A stretch of 64,000 nucleotides of DNA, from positions 1,469,796 to 1,533,795 of the forward strand of contig NMRA01000029.1 in assembly GCA_002633005.1 (NCBI GenBank). The letters run 5' to 3'. The stretch is from Phoronis australis (Eukaryota; Phoronida; Phoronidae). The notes beneath the pieces were generated by a model. It was not told the DNA's origin and did not search any database. It saw only the letters and a list, made by a program, of their open reading frames with translations. Shown here piece by piece: positions 39,401-54,400 of the stretch (positions are counted from its first letter, which is position 1; each line of letters starts with the position of its first letter). The translations under genes were made by a program, and so were the position numbers.

Positions 39401-42400
39401 CGTCCAATGCAAAGTTGCACTGCTCAGTGGGTTGCTGGCCTAATCCATAATATAATCGAGCAATGAATAACACGTAGTTATCTTGAGTTCGCATAAAAAG
39501 GGAACAGAAACTGTCGAAAATACTTCAGAGTTCGATTGTCTATAAAAATAAAAACCCGGGTCCTGTCACCTACATTCTCCTTGTACATGTATTCGTTGGA
39601 TATCAGGTCAGTTTTCTGTTACTACAACGACCTCACGTTACCCTAGTGCAAAACAAAACATGTTGGTATCACGTAGAACAGGCTGATTTAACCATGCAAC
39701 ATGTACTTAAAGACGGGTCCTTTTTCGTACCGTGACCGCTGGCAGCACGTCCTTGCTCCATTGACCGTCTTTGTCGATGCCTCGCGGCTGTTTCTCTGGA
39801 GCAGTGCAGACCATTTCTGCCTTTGCCAATAGCGTGACATTACAAACCTCATTTCCAATCGTAACAGTGACTTCTTCTTCAGAGCTGGCCAAGTTAAGAT
39901 TATTTCCCTAAAATAGTAAACGCACATATAAATTCAGACATGGTTGACTGCGCTAGTTTTGACCTTTGCAGTGACATTATCGGTGAGAAAGGTAATATTC
40001 TAAGATGAGCCATTGGAGATTTGAACTTGAAACCTATGCTGTCACAGGCAAGTGCTCTGTTGACTGCGCTAAAATCAATTTGATCAATGACATAATATTT
40101 AATAAGTCAACCCCATTCAACAATAACCCCGAAAACGTGATTATCGTAAAATGAGAATGACTTGGTCACTTTTAATTAACAGCGTTTCAGAAAAAATATA
40201 CCAGTGATTTATTTTTGTCAAATTTTAGTAAGAACTATTGCAAGGTTTTTACACGTGGTCTGTTATATGATGAGCCCGATCGTGTTACCCTTTTCAGTGA
40301 ACACGACAATCATACACGTGCGTGTAGCATCAATACCCAAAGCACAACAGACTGATATCTCGCGCTCTTACCGCAATGATCAGCTTGGGTTCTTTTAATT
40401 CTTTAACTTTTTCTGTGAAGTTGAAGAACTCAGGGTTGGCGACGAATGTCATAGAGGAGGAAACATTTGGGAAGTTCTCTTTCATGTTTCTTACAGCTGT
40501 CACGTTGTCCATGATAAATCCAATTGTTAGATCATTGCCAGACACGTCAGGCGGTACATTTGGAGACGAGCAAATCATAAGCGTGTCATTGTGACCGTGG
40601 CAAGGCTGTAAGACAAAAAACAGGAGGTTAGTCATTGAGTCGCTACAAGATTGTTTTCAAGGATAAGGAAGACACCAGAAGGCATAAAGAAATAATGGAG
40701 GTTGATTCTGAATGCATAAGCTTTTATTCTCCTGCTTCCTTTCAAAATATACTTATTGTCATAAGGCAATAAGCGTCACAAGTATGGTCTCAGCTTGTAC
40801 CATACTCACAGTGGCAGTAATTTGTTGGTTTGGGACTAGCTGCGTGTTACAAGGTATTTTCAGTTGTCATTTTTGGCACAGAAGATTTCTATACGCTAAG
40901 GAACTGTCAGTTCTTTCCCAACTCAAGTGTGATATTAACAAGTCACGACCAGATATATTTCGGTGCATGTAAGTCGACTAAATCACAATTTTTTAGATTT
41001 GGCGGTTAGGTCTACGCAGAAAGATTGAACGTCAGCTTCGCACATAATACTAGTTTCCTTAAAAGTTGCTGTAATAGGAAATATGCAATTTCTCCGCGTT
41101 CTGTGACGATCAAAGTCGTGTTTTAAAAATGCGTCAACACGTTCAGGTCCCAACTCACGTGTTCTGACATAAATGTTTTCATAACTTGACGTTTGCGGAA
41201 TCCTATAACATAACTCACCTCTTCCCATGAGGCACCGTCTTTATTTCTAACGAACAACATTGGCTCCTGAATGGACGTGAAGCTTGTTCCAGTAACCGTG
41301 ATTTTCCTGCCCCCTCTGTGATAAAAATGAAATAGAAATGACATGAGATTTTCGAAACGGTTGAGCTGATTGATATCCCGCACCGGGTGGAAAAACGATG
41401 CAGTGTCTGAACCCTTAAATCCTGCACGCTCATCTCGGAAGCCAGTGGCCGGATTCTGTAAACACGACAACGAGGAATTAACTTCATGCACACACACCGT
41501 AATCGGACGCCATGCTATTAGGCCAGATTATCAAACAACCATTTATTTGAGAGAGCCCCGACGGAAATCCTGATTAGTTGATTATCATCGCCTTTCTCAT
41601 TTAACATTCCTCCCTGGTCCTTATGAATTCCTTCCTCCAAGTTTTCAGCGCTTTGCCTCTTCGGTCCGGTTTTCACAATTATTTTCCTCGTCGTCACACA
41701 CCTGAGCGTACCTGGGTTGTACATGGGAGGCATGTCCCCATACGCCGCTCTACCAAGCTGTGCTGTGCACACCTCACGACGTTCATAAGTTTCTCTTCTT
41801 GATTGCTACTGTTGTTAGGTCCTTCGGTCTCGTTTGGTTCGCCACTAAGTTAAAGTTCTTTTTCGAAATTAAGACAGTGTCCGTCTTGAGAGCAATATGA
41901 TAACACTTACACTGTACACAAGCTACAGTTCCTTAGCGACAGACATTTGAAATTAGATCAACTGTAAAGAAATGGTCACGTGAACATGTATAATCTTCAA
42001 CTTCGTGTTTTAGTTAAAGGCAAATACTACACATGGTGCTCCCGGAATTTCATAAAAGCGTGGACTGAACTAAGTAACTAAATTGGACATTTATTAATTA
42101 ATGACTACAAAATTGCCGTGTAATTGTACTGTTTATGACTCTTGGCTATTCAAAATTATTTAACGTAATGTGATTGGTCAAACTTCATTTTCAAATTGGA
42201 TCGATTGAGCATACGTACGCAACAAATGCTTTCAATGGTGTAATCCCTGAAATTGTAGGATCTTCGGTGAAGATATACGTCAGACTGTGATTCCTCGTGG
42301 CGTTATTTTCAAACTTTATCGAAATCTTCGATCTTTTCCCTTGTGTTTCAACACCACGTAACACACATACTGTCATGTTGTCTGTACGACTAAAATGACC

Positions 42401-45400
42401 AAGTTACAATGTACGGTAAATGACATTTCAAGATTATATGACTATATTTGTATTATTCCCTTGGCAGAAGAACGTTACCAAAATTGTAGACAACTTCCAG
42501 TTGCAGATCTAGGACTTAACAATTTGGGACAACCACAAGTTCTGAAAAACAAGTCGAACTTCGTTTTTAGTATTTGCCACGTCCAAAAGCTGACTCGCAG
42601 CTTCAATAGATTTATGGAAACTCATATTTATCTTTTGGAACTTACCTTTCATTCAATTTATACAGGTAATAGTGTATGAGGATTTTGTTATAAAAACTGA
42701 TATCATCTCCCGTGCCTAAATCCACCAACGATTTCTTATGGTGACCGTAATCACGATTGGTGGAGACGTTATAATGCTGAAGAGGACCCGGGACTTGTGA
42801 TAAAGGGAATGGTTGGATAGCATGTAGTTACATGTAAGTTACCTAGTATTCAGCAAAGTGAATACCTAACCTTGGTGAAAAGTGTGTCCTAATACTGATT
42901 TTTGTTGAATAAATAGGGATGATAAAAATCAATAGAATACCATGTACCATTTTAGATCTACCGAAAACGAAAGTTTTTGCCAACAGAAAACCATGAGAAT
43001 GGACCAAAGGTGCGTTTCATCTCCAGCATTTGCTGACTTACTGCTGTTGTTCGAAAATTTCTTTATTATACATTACGCTAAGAGATTTACTTTTTGTGAT
43101 TTTAAACGAACTTACTCCAATGTCTCACATAAAACCCCGTCTAGTGAAACTTCATTGCCCAGTAATGAACCTGATTCGAGACTCTCGCCGGTTATCGTGA
43201 TTCGGGTTCCACCTGACTTTGGTCCACGTTTAGGCGTTACATCGAATATGATGGGATTCTGCAAGGGTATACATTATCATTGAGTTCATTGAGGAGATAA
43301 ATAGCAAGTACCAAGAGCGGATCCAGGATTTTGAGTTAGAGGTGGGGGGGGGGNTCAGACATTCACACCCTCGAACTGCCACATGGAATCTGGGATAAAT
43401 TTAGGGGGCCATAGCCCCCTTGTCTCCCCTCTTAATCCGCCACTGGTTACCCATGTCACGATACTTGTGGTATCTAATCCAGTCTCATTAGATAATATGT
43501 TATAACCCAGAAATAGTTGTAATGTAAAACATTATTTTGTAAATGTGTAGCTATACATGTACAACTGTATGCAGTTGCAATGTAAATACTGATTCACTGG
43601 GATAGATATATCGTAATACTTATTATTTCTCTTCCATTATCTCTAGGGTGTCAATTATTTGTCTCGCCGTTGTAAGTGTTGGCATGACTGTGGAAAAATT
43701 CACCATGCCACTCCAAACGCAAACGAACTTTGTAATGTCCTTGGAGATTAATTTTCACAGAAAGGCATATATACCAATTTAAAGAAATTAAAATGTTAAC
43801 TGCACTAAAAAGTTTAGATTGTTAGAGCGAATTTTCTATTTATTTTCTCATACGTGGCTCTTCCCTACATACTCAGTGACGGAGTCAAAGCAGGCCGCGC
43901 ACTGGATGATAGTTTTCGTTTTATAGTTTGTTTTCCCTTTTTCATCGCCATCTTACCTTGTATTCAAAACTAGAGCTGAACGTTCCACTAACACCATCCA
44001 CTTCAACCTTTATTTCACCAACACCAGCTTTTGCACGTTGCCCAGATTGGCATACGATCTTTCTGGAAACTACGTAGTCTTCATCTATGCTTTCGCAAGT
44101 AACTCCAGTCAGAGTCACTGCATGTTTTACACTCTCGTTACTGTATCCTAGGTTTGAACCCTTTAGAATTACAGTGGAACCTCCCTCAATAGTGGTGTTT
44201 AGAGGAAATACCTACTAACAGTCAAAACATGACATTAGACAATAGAAAAAGTGATGGTTGTCGAAAAAAAGAAATACAGCCATCTATGTGTATAATTTTA
44301 ACACCAGAGGGCACACAGCCTGGATGTACTTAACGATTTTACTTTAATCCTTTCTACTCAACAATGTAGGATATGCCGCAAAGCTTTCTAATGACGATTT
44401 TTACCATTGAGGACATCGCCAAAATTGGATTGCGTAACATCAGTCACTTGTGATCTCCCATTTCTTTTTAGTGTTAGTAACCAAATGATATTACTGCAAG
44501 ACACAGTTGAGGCTGGCTCTGCGTTGGAAATCCAGTTTTTGTATTTTCATTCTCAGGACGTATAAGTAAAAGTGAAACATTAAATTGTTTCATTAGCAGT
44601 CTAAAGAACATTTATAATTTTTACAGCAACTATAAGCCCACAATACAGTTGTACATCACCAAATCAACTTTTGTGTTAGACCACTAACATTAATAGATTT
44701 GATCTTGAATTGTTCATTAGTGAATCCGGAGCTGATTTCAAAGCATCAAAAGCACCAGAAATTCCTTATTGAGTGCATGTATAGTGTCAAAACAGCAAAA
44801 TTTTAATTCTTTCAGTAGCGAATCTAGGATATAATAAGGGGGCAACAAATCGTCTCGGGCAAACGCTCAAACCACGATTTCATGCGCGCGTCCCGCCTAA
44901 AACATAGGGGGGCTCGAATGTTTAAGGATGTGCGATGTGAACTTTTTTTCTGAAAAACAAACGGGGAACTAAAAAATACAACGGAAACTGCGCCGGTGGT
45001 CTGGGTCGGACACTTGAAATCGATCCTCCCTCCCCCCACACGCACACACAAACTAAAGCTGCACACATTGTTAAATCTTGTTTCAGCCGCATGTTCATTG
45101 CAGGGGTTAATTATGATAAACTCACTATTTCCTCACGCTCTTGCTGTTTTATTTTTTGCGGCAGCCAAGGGGGTGGGAAGGACCCCCCTAAATCCGCTTG
45201 CACGTATGTCTTTGGACAAGCAGAAATCACTTTTTGTTTGTGTAAGGAACAAAATGAGACCAATTTTATTGCAGCATTTAATAGTCTAAAGCAAAGTTGT
45301 TTTTCTGAACAGAAATCGAATTTATAACTGCTTCAAGTATTGTCCTGGCGATAAATTGTTAGGGAGAGATAGCGAACACGGATGCTCCTGATTGAAAACG

Positions 45401-48400
45401 ATGGCAAACAAACATACACCGCGTTGCACCTTTTAGTGCATACATGGGTTTAGGCCCTAAAACTAAGGCTACGGTTGAATGCAACACTGGCCTCTGTGGA
45501 TTGATAATTGACCTATGCTCACTGCGATAATGATGAGAACATATACATGTGTAAACATAACAGGACCCTATATGCCTAGATGCCGATTCTCTTATGAACC
45601 CTAATTAAACAATCGTAAGAAATTCCTCTAATCAGGCCCGAAAATATTCCTACAATGAATAAAAATTCCCCTAATTGAGGCACTGCAGACGAGGGGTAAC
45701 ACAGGGGGCTGGAATTGGTGATGGAGGGGAGGGGGATCACCTCGCCCATTCTCTCGCAATGAGCGTTTTTCAGTTTACAACCGTGTACCAACACAAGAGT
45801 GCTTGTTGTTCTGGATTTGTGGAAGATGGAATCAACAGAAGCCACTGCTGCTGTCAGCCGTAGACTAGTTGCAACAGAGAAAGTTTGCTGCCAACATACA
45901 TTAACGTTATTTTTGTATGCATATCGAAAGGTGTTATGCGCTTACAGTTATTTAGTTATACCGCAACCGCTATCCTACCGTTTTGATAGTGATGTGCTGG
46001 CAAGGGGTTTTCACACCAGATGGCGAATAAACACACTTGTCATTCCACGCGCAGCGATACGACTCCCCTAGGCTGTGACATATCCCACATTCCGGTCCCA
46101 ATAGAGGGCATTTGTACATCTCGGCTGCAAAACAGAAAGTTGTGATGACGTAATAACGGAAGTTTATTGATGAATTGCATTGCGCACTTATGACACTATT
46201 TGGACCCGCAAATAGGAATAAACATGGAAAATTGTCAAAAATCGTAGGTAACAATAACAGAGGCATTTTAGCACTTTAAACGTTTACAAAATTGTATCTG
46301 TGAGTTAATCGATGTACCATTTTAATGCTGCTGTGGAGTTGAGAATGAGTAAGATTGACCAAGTAGTGTAAATCATAATTTTTAAGGTGCTTAGTAATTT
46401 AAAGCGCAAGCCTAATTGTTGCTATTATTATTGTCTTTTATAATTCATGACGCCAAAATATTCTTGGGGTCAGAGATCGTTCTGATACGCGCCCTGTTGT
46501 TCTGTTAAGTACAACTTAGACCTCCTCACTGTGTTTTCTTTATCACTGATATTAGTCCTTGTTGCCTTAAATTCCCAAACAAAAGAAGTCGATCATAAAA
46601 CTTTAGGTGCTGTGGAATGCAGCTAATTTAAATCGCAATCCACAAAATACATTCAACATGACGGTTGGCAATGACGATGTAGAACCTAATGTTTGACAAT
46701 TTAAATTATTTTTTGGGTCTAAAGCGTCAAACTGACTTCACACTGACCAAGCCCAGAAGGATACCAGAGCGACACTTCAGAAATGTGTGGTGTAGCGTTT
46801 CCTGTTGCGTGTCCGTTGGGAAAATGCAGCTTAAGTGTCTTGGGACTCCATCGATGAAGACAGAATATATCAATAGCGTCATCCAGTACTATTACAGTAC
46901 TAAGACAGATCGTAGCTAGTCGGGAAATCCCAGTAAGCGACATAAACAATCACCCCCTGTCTAAAACTTAAGTCGTTAATGAATTTGACGTAGAAAAATA
47001 AAACTTATTGGGGACAAATAAAACAATAAGAATAATGTATATTTTAAGTTATATTTGGAATTTCAGGGCTTCCATCGGACTTGGTAGGAACTAACTAGGA
47101 GTTGGATATGAAGAATGAAGGGCTGTATAATGTTATTTGCCCAAATAATAGGATTTATGTCAGAGTGCCATAAATCTCATTAATGACAACAAATCGAACA
47201 GATTTCATTGATAAAAATGCTCGTGATGTGGCCTTTTAAAGACATTTTTGAAAAGGTGTTATGAAGCTGCATTTTGTCAAAAAAAGATCGAAACCACTGT
47301 AATGCGTCATAAAATTGGTCACCCAGTGTACTTTACAAAGAAGAGCCTTCGGGGTTCGATTATAACTGAAAAGTCATCGTCCTGTTTCTTGCATGGAAGG
47401 ATGGGCCAGGTTAAAACAATTCTAGAGTCTCGTCTCAAGTAGTACAGAAGTATCAGTGTTTCCAGAGATAATTTCATAATCACTCCCCGCGTCAATGGTG
47501 CACACTCATGGTCACTGATGCACTGTGATTGTTTTACACTGGCTAACAAGCGTGAAACATTAAGTCTCAAGCGCCTTATTTTATCCTGAATAATACGGTA
47601 CCCATTCCGTTCAGATTCTAACCACTGGACAGTACAGAGTATCTGGTCATAACTAATGCCATTGACCAAAAGAACAAAGTTAGCGAAAGGGTCAAGCGTA
47701 TTAAGGTGCACGGAAATACACCATGGGTTCACGTGTTTGGTTTGGTTCAGACCTAAAATCTAGTCACCGGGAACAAAGGTAGCACACTTAAAACCCGTTG
47801 CCCATCCGCCAAATGAAAATGGAACAGAAAATACGACGTCAACAATCGGTCTTCCAAATTGGCACATAGATTTGAGACCTGTTAGTCAATTGAACCATAG
47901 ACACGCTATCGTGCAGGAGAAAACAACCCTTTCTCATGTCATTTAAGTAAAAAAATACGGTTCGTTGATTATCCCAGACATATTTTTTCAGTTAAGTACG
48001 GCTTCCCGTAATTTAATTACCGTAATTTAATTATTTAATCATGCCCTATTCCGGAAGTGACTTTAGTCAGGTTCACAATAAACTTTTCAAAGTTTGGCTG
48101 GCCCGCCTGTTCACTGAACGACTAACTGTCCTTCTCACAAACAAAAAAGTTATTGCATTCTGTAATTGTATGATCTGTACCGTACCTATTATATTGAATA
48201 AAAAATGGACTCTAATGAGACCAATTCCTCTGTTTACCGGGTAAACCATAAGTTTACCAGATGTTGAGTTAAGAGGTTTATAATGAAGTCTTAGTTAAAT
48301 TACACTTGTCATAACCATGATATTATAAGTAACCAGATTGATGAGCATCAATTTTTGCTTCTCGCTCTGTCAATTAAAAAAACTGTCCTCCTCACTAGTT

Positions 48401-51400
48401 GACGAACTGGGCCTGAATTCACTCTCACAACTCAACCGTTGATCGCTGCAGGTGTGCTTACAGGCTCTGGGCTGGAGACAACAATAGCACAAGGCAAATC
48501 ACTACTAGCTAGTTCCCGGAATTGCATGTTCTGAGGATACGTTCGGAGGTGACAGTAGACGAAGGGCCTCGAGTCAATGTAGAGGTCACGGCTCGCGAGG
48601 CTTCTCGCTTCAAAAATGAATTTCTCCGGGGTGGCGACGGACATTGCCGTGAATCAACAGAGATGATATGGCACCCTTCTTAAAGAGTTGTTTTGCAGGA
48701 ACCTTCATCACTTTGGCGTATATATCTGTTTCGTAACCCAATGGCAGAAAATGCTTGACACGCGCTCGGTAATTCTCCACTTCTGTTTACGTTGCGTGGA
48801 CGGGTAACACTGTGTTCCTCACACGAGCAAGCGCAGGGTACCATCCGTCGGAAAGCGATTTAATGGCATTTTCAAAGTTTGAGACACGATAATGAGTATA
48901 CCCCGGTACGCAGCAGCAGTGCGACATGTTGACTGACTTGTAAACAAACACAAACGAAGACCGAAATTTTCACAACCGAAGTAAAACAATGACTGACTCG
49001 ACAGCTCACACAGTCAGACTACATGAACATAAATTGGCAGGAAATTCTAAGCCCCTAAACGTCACTTCCGACTAATTGATTAACTTATGGTAAGCCGTAA
49101 TTAGCTGAAAAATATGTCAGAAATACACAACGAACAGTATTTTTTACTAAGAATGACATGAAAAGGGTTGCTTTCTCCTTTAGTTTAAGTCTAGGTGAAT
49201 TATTTCAACAACTTGGCTAAAATTGTATTTTAGCTCAGCAATGTGATCAAATCATCATGTAAACAAAAGGAAGATAAATTTCACGCCACATGAAGTACTA
49301 ACCAGAAACATTATTTGGATTGTCAATTTCAAAGCCTCCATTCCATACCAGCGAGATGTTAACCCGTTTCGTCTGCTCGCCTTCGGGGTAGGTATACTGA
49401 AAAGTGACCAGAATAAATGTATATTTTTTAAACTTCAATGGTTTTCGTTCCGAAATCATAAAAAATAAAGAAATTAGGTCAATAAAGACCAAAAACTATA
49501 GTTGGTCTTCGTTTGCTAAGTATTTTTATACTCCGTTGCCCACCTTCTCAAAAAATTAGGACACGGTGTCAACAGTGTCAAAAACATTGCCGCTAATGCG
49601 TGTACAAGGTGACTCACAAATCGGACCATCAATTTTAACTAAACTTATATAAATCACCTTTTCCATATTTTTAAAACTTAAGTTACAATGCACAATATCA
49701 TTTCTACCACATTTTAACAATTGTTAATCAGTTTTCATTGATTTTTAATACTATCCAATTGCAATCTAGCGATTTCATACAGCATCTGTGGGTTACTTTA
49801 TGAGTCACCCTGTCTGTTAGTGTTTTTGTCTTCTTTCAAACCACGCGAATGTAACAAGCACCTTTGTATTCCCATGGCACGTGACACTGTCATTTTTAAT
49901 AGAGACTCTTGTTGTAAACGTGCGGTCAGCGACCTTCACCTTGCACTCATAGCCAGATTGATGGCCCTACAAAAATTGAAAGGCATTCGCAGCTCATAAA
50001 TATGGACATGTCCAAGCTGTGATGGCAATTGGCCTTAAGCTTTACTACCAAAACTAAAAGCATACTAATGAAATAAGATACCTTGGTCCTGGGTCTAATC
50101 TTTTTACTTGTAATCGAAATCGAATTCACTTTGAATATTTGCAGCTCTAATTTAATGCCAAATCTATATGGTACCCTGTGCTCGAGGGGATCACTGTTTT
50201 ATCTTATTTTACAATAGATGGACCCTGCAAGTTTTTACTCGAGCTTTAGGCTCCAATCTACGGTATGAATCCATGAACAGCGAATTAAGACTGCACACTC
50301 GCTTGCGTCATCGGTAATTTGCTCAAAAACAGAATAAATATTTAGTAAAAGAAAACGAACAACGTCAAAAATAATTTCTCGTGCAAGCAGAGAAATTAGA
50401 ACCAGAGTTTAGAAATAGGATAAGTACAACGAAATCAAACGAGCGGGTGTGAAAAGGTTTTTAGAAACGAAAGAATATCGCGAACGCATAAGCGTTTTGG
50501 TATGAAATTCCATAGAAGGCGCCTTTGACTCATTCAAAACATGCGAATGTGAAATAAAACGTGAATTCGCTCCGGAACGCCGGATAAGTCCAGATGGGAA
50601 CGTTTTTCCTCCAATTTTCATGGAAATTGATATTTACAATATTGACTGATCACGCCACGATCTAGAGGACAAGCAAGTATACTTTTCATATTCCGTTTCC
50701 GTACCATAGGCGTCGGTAAGTCCTTGGTCTTCAGTACAAACTCTTTCTTGTGTCCGCTCGGGAGCAATATGGATGTTGTGGACTGAACGATGCGGGGACA
50801 TGAAGAATTTGTGGTGACATTTCCCGGCTTACAGACGGTGTTGTTGGATGGGTATACGCACTTGTGGTCATACACGCACCAATGACATCCAAATAATCTA
50901 GATGTACAAGTTGTGCACCTAAACAGAATAAAAATCTAGATTTTCGAGTGATGTCCGACAAACTTCAGCTTTATCAGCTGAGAAGCCACTTATAACAAAA
51001 AATGACCACTAATCTGAGTTCAAGCAGGCTACCTGTAGTGATAACGAGAACATAGAATTACACCAAGAATCTGAAAATATGTCTTTGATTGTAGTTAAAG
51101 TGGCGTTTTTAGGATTGCTGTCGTCCGGGGTGGAAGTAGTGACAGGGTCGGACAACACAGCCTCGTTGATCTGCCTCGGTCAGTCCTCACATATCACCAC
51201 CGCTACGCGGGATTTGGAATATACTTGGAGAACACAAAGAATAAAAACTTGGAGAAAGTCGGCGATTATACTTTCGAAACAGAATACTTACGTCGTTAAG
51301 GCTTTACACGAGAAAAATGTGAAATTCTTCGATATGAATAGAATTCCAGTTTCCGATGAATTTAGAGATAATGGCACTACAGTGCGATCTGAAAATGACA

Positions 51401-54400
51401 ATTAACTTAGAAGTTGCTATTTGGTTAGAAGTACCTTTGTCATACATGTATCTGTAGTATGATGTTAGTGCCATTTCGGGATGAGGCGCTAAGATTGGTC
51501 ACAATGATTCCAAGTCATTGAAAGTTATCACCTCAAAAACGGTATCGTCATTGCAACATTTCCATGAAGGAATTAAACATTAAAGTCATTGACTGGAGGA
51601 TAAGTTTATGGAAACTTCCTCGACAGGACACAGTAGACACTTGAAATCTTCTGCTGGTCAACCATCCACCTCGAGAATTGAGTCGGTTATTCCTGTTTGG
51701 ATTTGTAGCTTTTTATTAGCACTCGTGAACAAACGTTTTAAGCCTTAGATATTTTGGAAACAAAAATGTGCTGATTGAGGCATAACTTAGCATTGTCCGG
51801 AAATGCACATTCAAAGCTGGTTTATTTACTTTGTAAACTTGCGTGCGGTCGTTAACAATGCTTTGACAGGACTCAAGGAAGATACATATAGAAGGTGTCC
51901 AAATTTATTAGACATGGCCTGTCTGGTTATTGGCACCGTTTGCACAAAAATCAGTGTTAGACTCACCGCTGCCGTGATCAAACATCTTCGGATCAGGAGT
52001 TTCACAACGAACACCAGATGGCGTCTTGGTCGCCGGTGAGGAGATGTTACCGAACACACATGTGAACGTGTTGTCGTGAGGCAGTTGAGATATGTTCAAA
52101 GATAACTGTGCAAAGTCAGACAAATTGATATAAATGCCTGCTTAATGTCATATGCACTGGGTGTCCCAAAATGAGATAGTCCGTCACAGTGACAACTGCG
52201 TTGTGTATTGAATTTAAAATCGGAAGGAGATGATAAAAAGACTAGTGTATAAAGCGACAGTAAATCCAGTTTCCATCAAAGGAAATAACTTTTGATATAA
52301 AGGCATTTACCGTTAAGAAATTGTTCTTTGGCCAATCTCAAGGTGACATCAGATATTTGAAAGAGATGGCAGTTCGTTATTATTTGATACCAGTTCCTCA
52401 AGATGGCTTGTCATGGCGTGTGTTTTAATGAGCCAGGTCATTCGGTATGGATTCAAATACTAAAGAACCATCAGTGCTTTCCAAAATCCGAAATCACATC
52501 TAACGTTACTAATGAATAAATTGACACCAACATTCTTCGGAAATTTTTTAATTAAAAGTTCGCTTCTTCTACCTAATCAGGGCTTAGAACTGCTTTGAAC
52601 TAAAAGAAAACTCTCTTTATTGATTTGGAGGGAAATCTCATTTGTCTTCATACTTCCTTTATGTTTTTGCATGTCCAGTAGTATTGCACGATAGGTTTCC
52701 GATCGCCAAAACTGATCTCTCTCATTTCCTCACAAACAGAACTTACGATGGCTCACACCATACCTTCACTGAAAGATGTAACCATACTGTATGTCCAGGA
52801 GCAGATTTTGATTCACGAGAACAGAATTTGAACACCCCGCTTTCTACTGGAGTGCGAGTGCGTTTTTAGTACACCTTTTGTATCGGAACCGAAAAGGTTT
52901 TGATAACAATAAGAACGGAAAGTGTGAAACAATGCTGGTAAGTTCATTGATATGGCGAAAATAGGTTCTCCTACATACCTAGGAATGCTATTGCGATATC
53001 CTATTTCAATTTCATGTCATCCGGTAATGTCCCTACTGAACAACTCCTCTCGTTGGGACTTTCCCAGCTGATACGAATTTTTGATAAGATTTGGCATAAC
53101 TTGTATGTCTAAACTGGTACTTCTTAGCCTGTTGTCTTTCGTTCATTCTTTAAATCTTTCGTCAATTATTTGTCAGTGACATCTGACGTATTGTAACGCT
53201 TAATTCAAGCTTCATTTACAGGGTGTTCTGAAAAGTTGATTTTTTCTCTCGTGTTTCACATATCGTCGCATACATCTCATACCAGATACAATGAGCAGAT
53301 TCACATCAGCGCATGGACTGCCTCGCAAATACGTTAGTACTCAAAGAAAAAGCAGGTTGCCACTGAAGGGACAATCCTGAATGATGGCAGATTTGCGATA
53401 CATCACACTACGTTAAATCACAAGACTCACAATTATTGCTTCAGCATCCGTGGAAAGCTTGTCAGTAGGTTTTATGCTTGTAAACGCAATACACTGTCTG
53501 GGATCCGCAGTGTAATCATACCATTTCTTGGGTACACCAACTGCTTGACACTCAGAAGATAAGGAACATCTGAAACATTTCAAGGTACACCGTGGTATTC
53601 ACCATTGATTTTTCATTTCGAATGTCGCCATCGGATCTAATTGAAAGAATAAGATACAACTTAGTGGAATACACCAGAATACAATATGCTTAATCGAACA
53701 AAAAAGCGATAATTTATGATTTTTGAGCCCAGTTAAAAGTTTGAGTAATAATTTTCGTGCTTCGAACTAGGCGAATTTTGACGAAAAGAATCTGTCAACA
53801 GATTGTGTTTTTACACTTCTCATATTGAAAAAAGAACTTGGCAGAAGTTTCTAAATACACATTTCAAATCAATACATTTGGTTTTAAACCACTCAAAATA
53901 CGAAAAGAAAAATGTAGAGACACTAACTTTAAAATGTGCCAATGAAATTTGAAGATAAGCGAATAAAAGTTAACAGACATGAAATTGTCGAAACGAAATT
54001 TCACAATTTTGCAAATCAATTGTCACCCAATTAGTGAGATCAAGCATTTTCATACACGCAGTATCGGCGGAAATTGCATAGAGTGAAAATAACTTTGGTG
54101 ACTCTTGAGGCGAGGAAGAATTCCATGTTTGTCATGGTCTGTGTAAGACTTTTGTATGTTTTAGCCATTTCTATGATGCTTTCAATGTGAACGCGCTTAC
54201 TAGCAAATTTATTATCATTAAGAACCAATTTATGTGGCTTTCTGTCCTTTCGTTTAATAAAGATGAGAAATTAATAGACGTAAGATACGGCAGGAGGATG
54301 TATCATCCACTATGAACCCTTAATCTGCCATGATTCAATCAACCTGTCATTTCTTCAATAACTCGGCATTCTTGTTTGGAAACTTTAGTCCACTTTGTGT

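Larger units (their letters stand above)
46125..49302. other. plexin intron 9 with a possible nested gene
   Basis: Apart from the two candidate exons listed separately (47,320-48,644, minus strand), I see no repeat or gene in this 3.2-kb intron. Confidence 0.5.

Noticed and set aside
41518-41772. Minus-strand frame with a GT donor (CCCAG|GTACGC), a possible plexin exon
   Set aside because: Exon 13 (42,219-42,389) joins exon 14 in correct phase and completes the IPT domain; inserting this frame would break both.
51079-51405. Plus-strand frame with a hydrophobic start, like a small secreted protein
   Set aside because: It is the antisense of plexin exon 6 (51,292-51,388) and its flanks; the minus-strand exon is required by splice phase and by homology.
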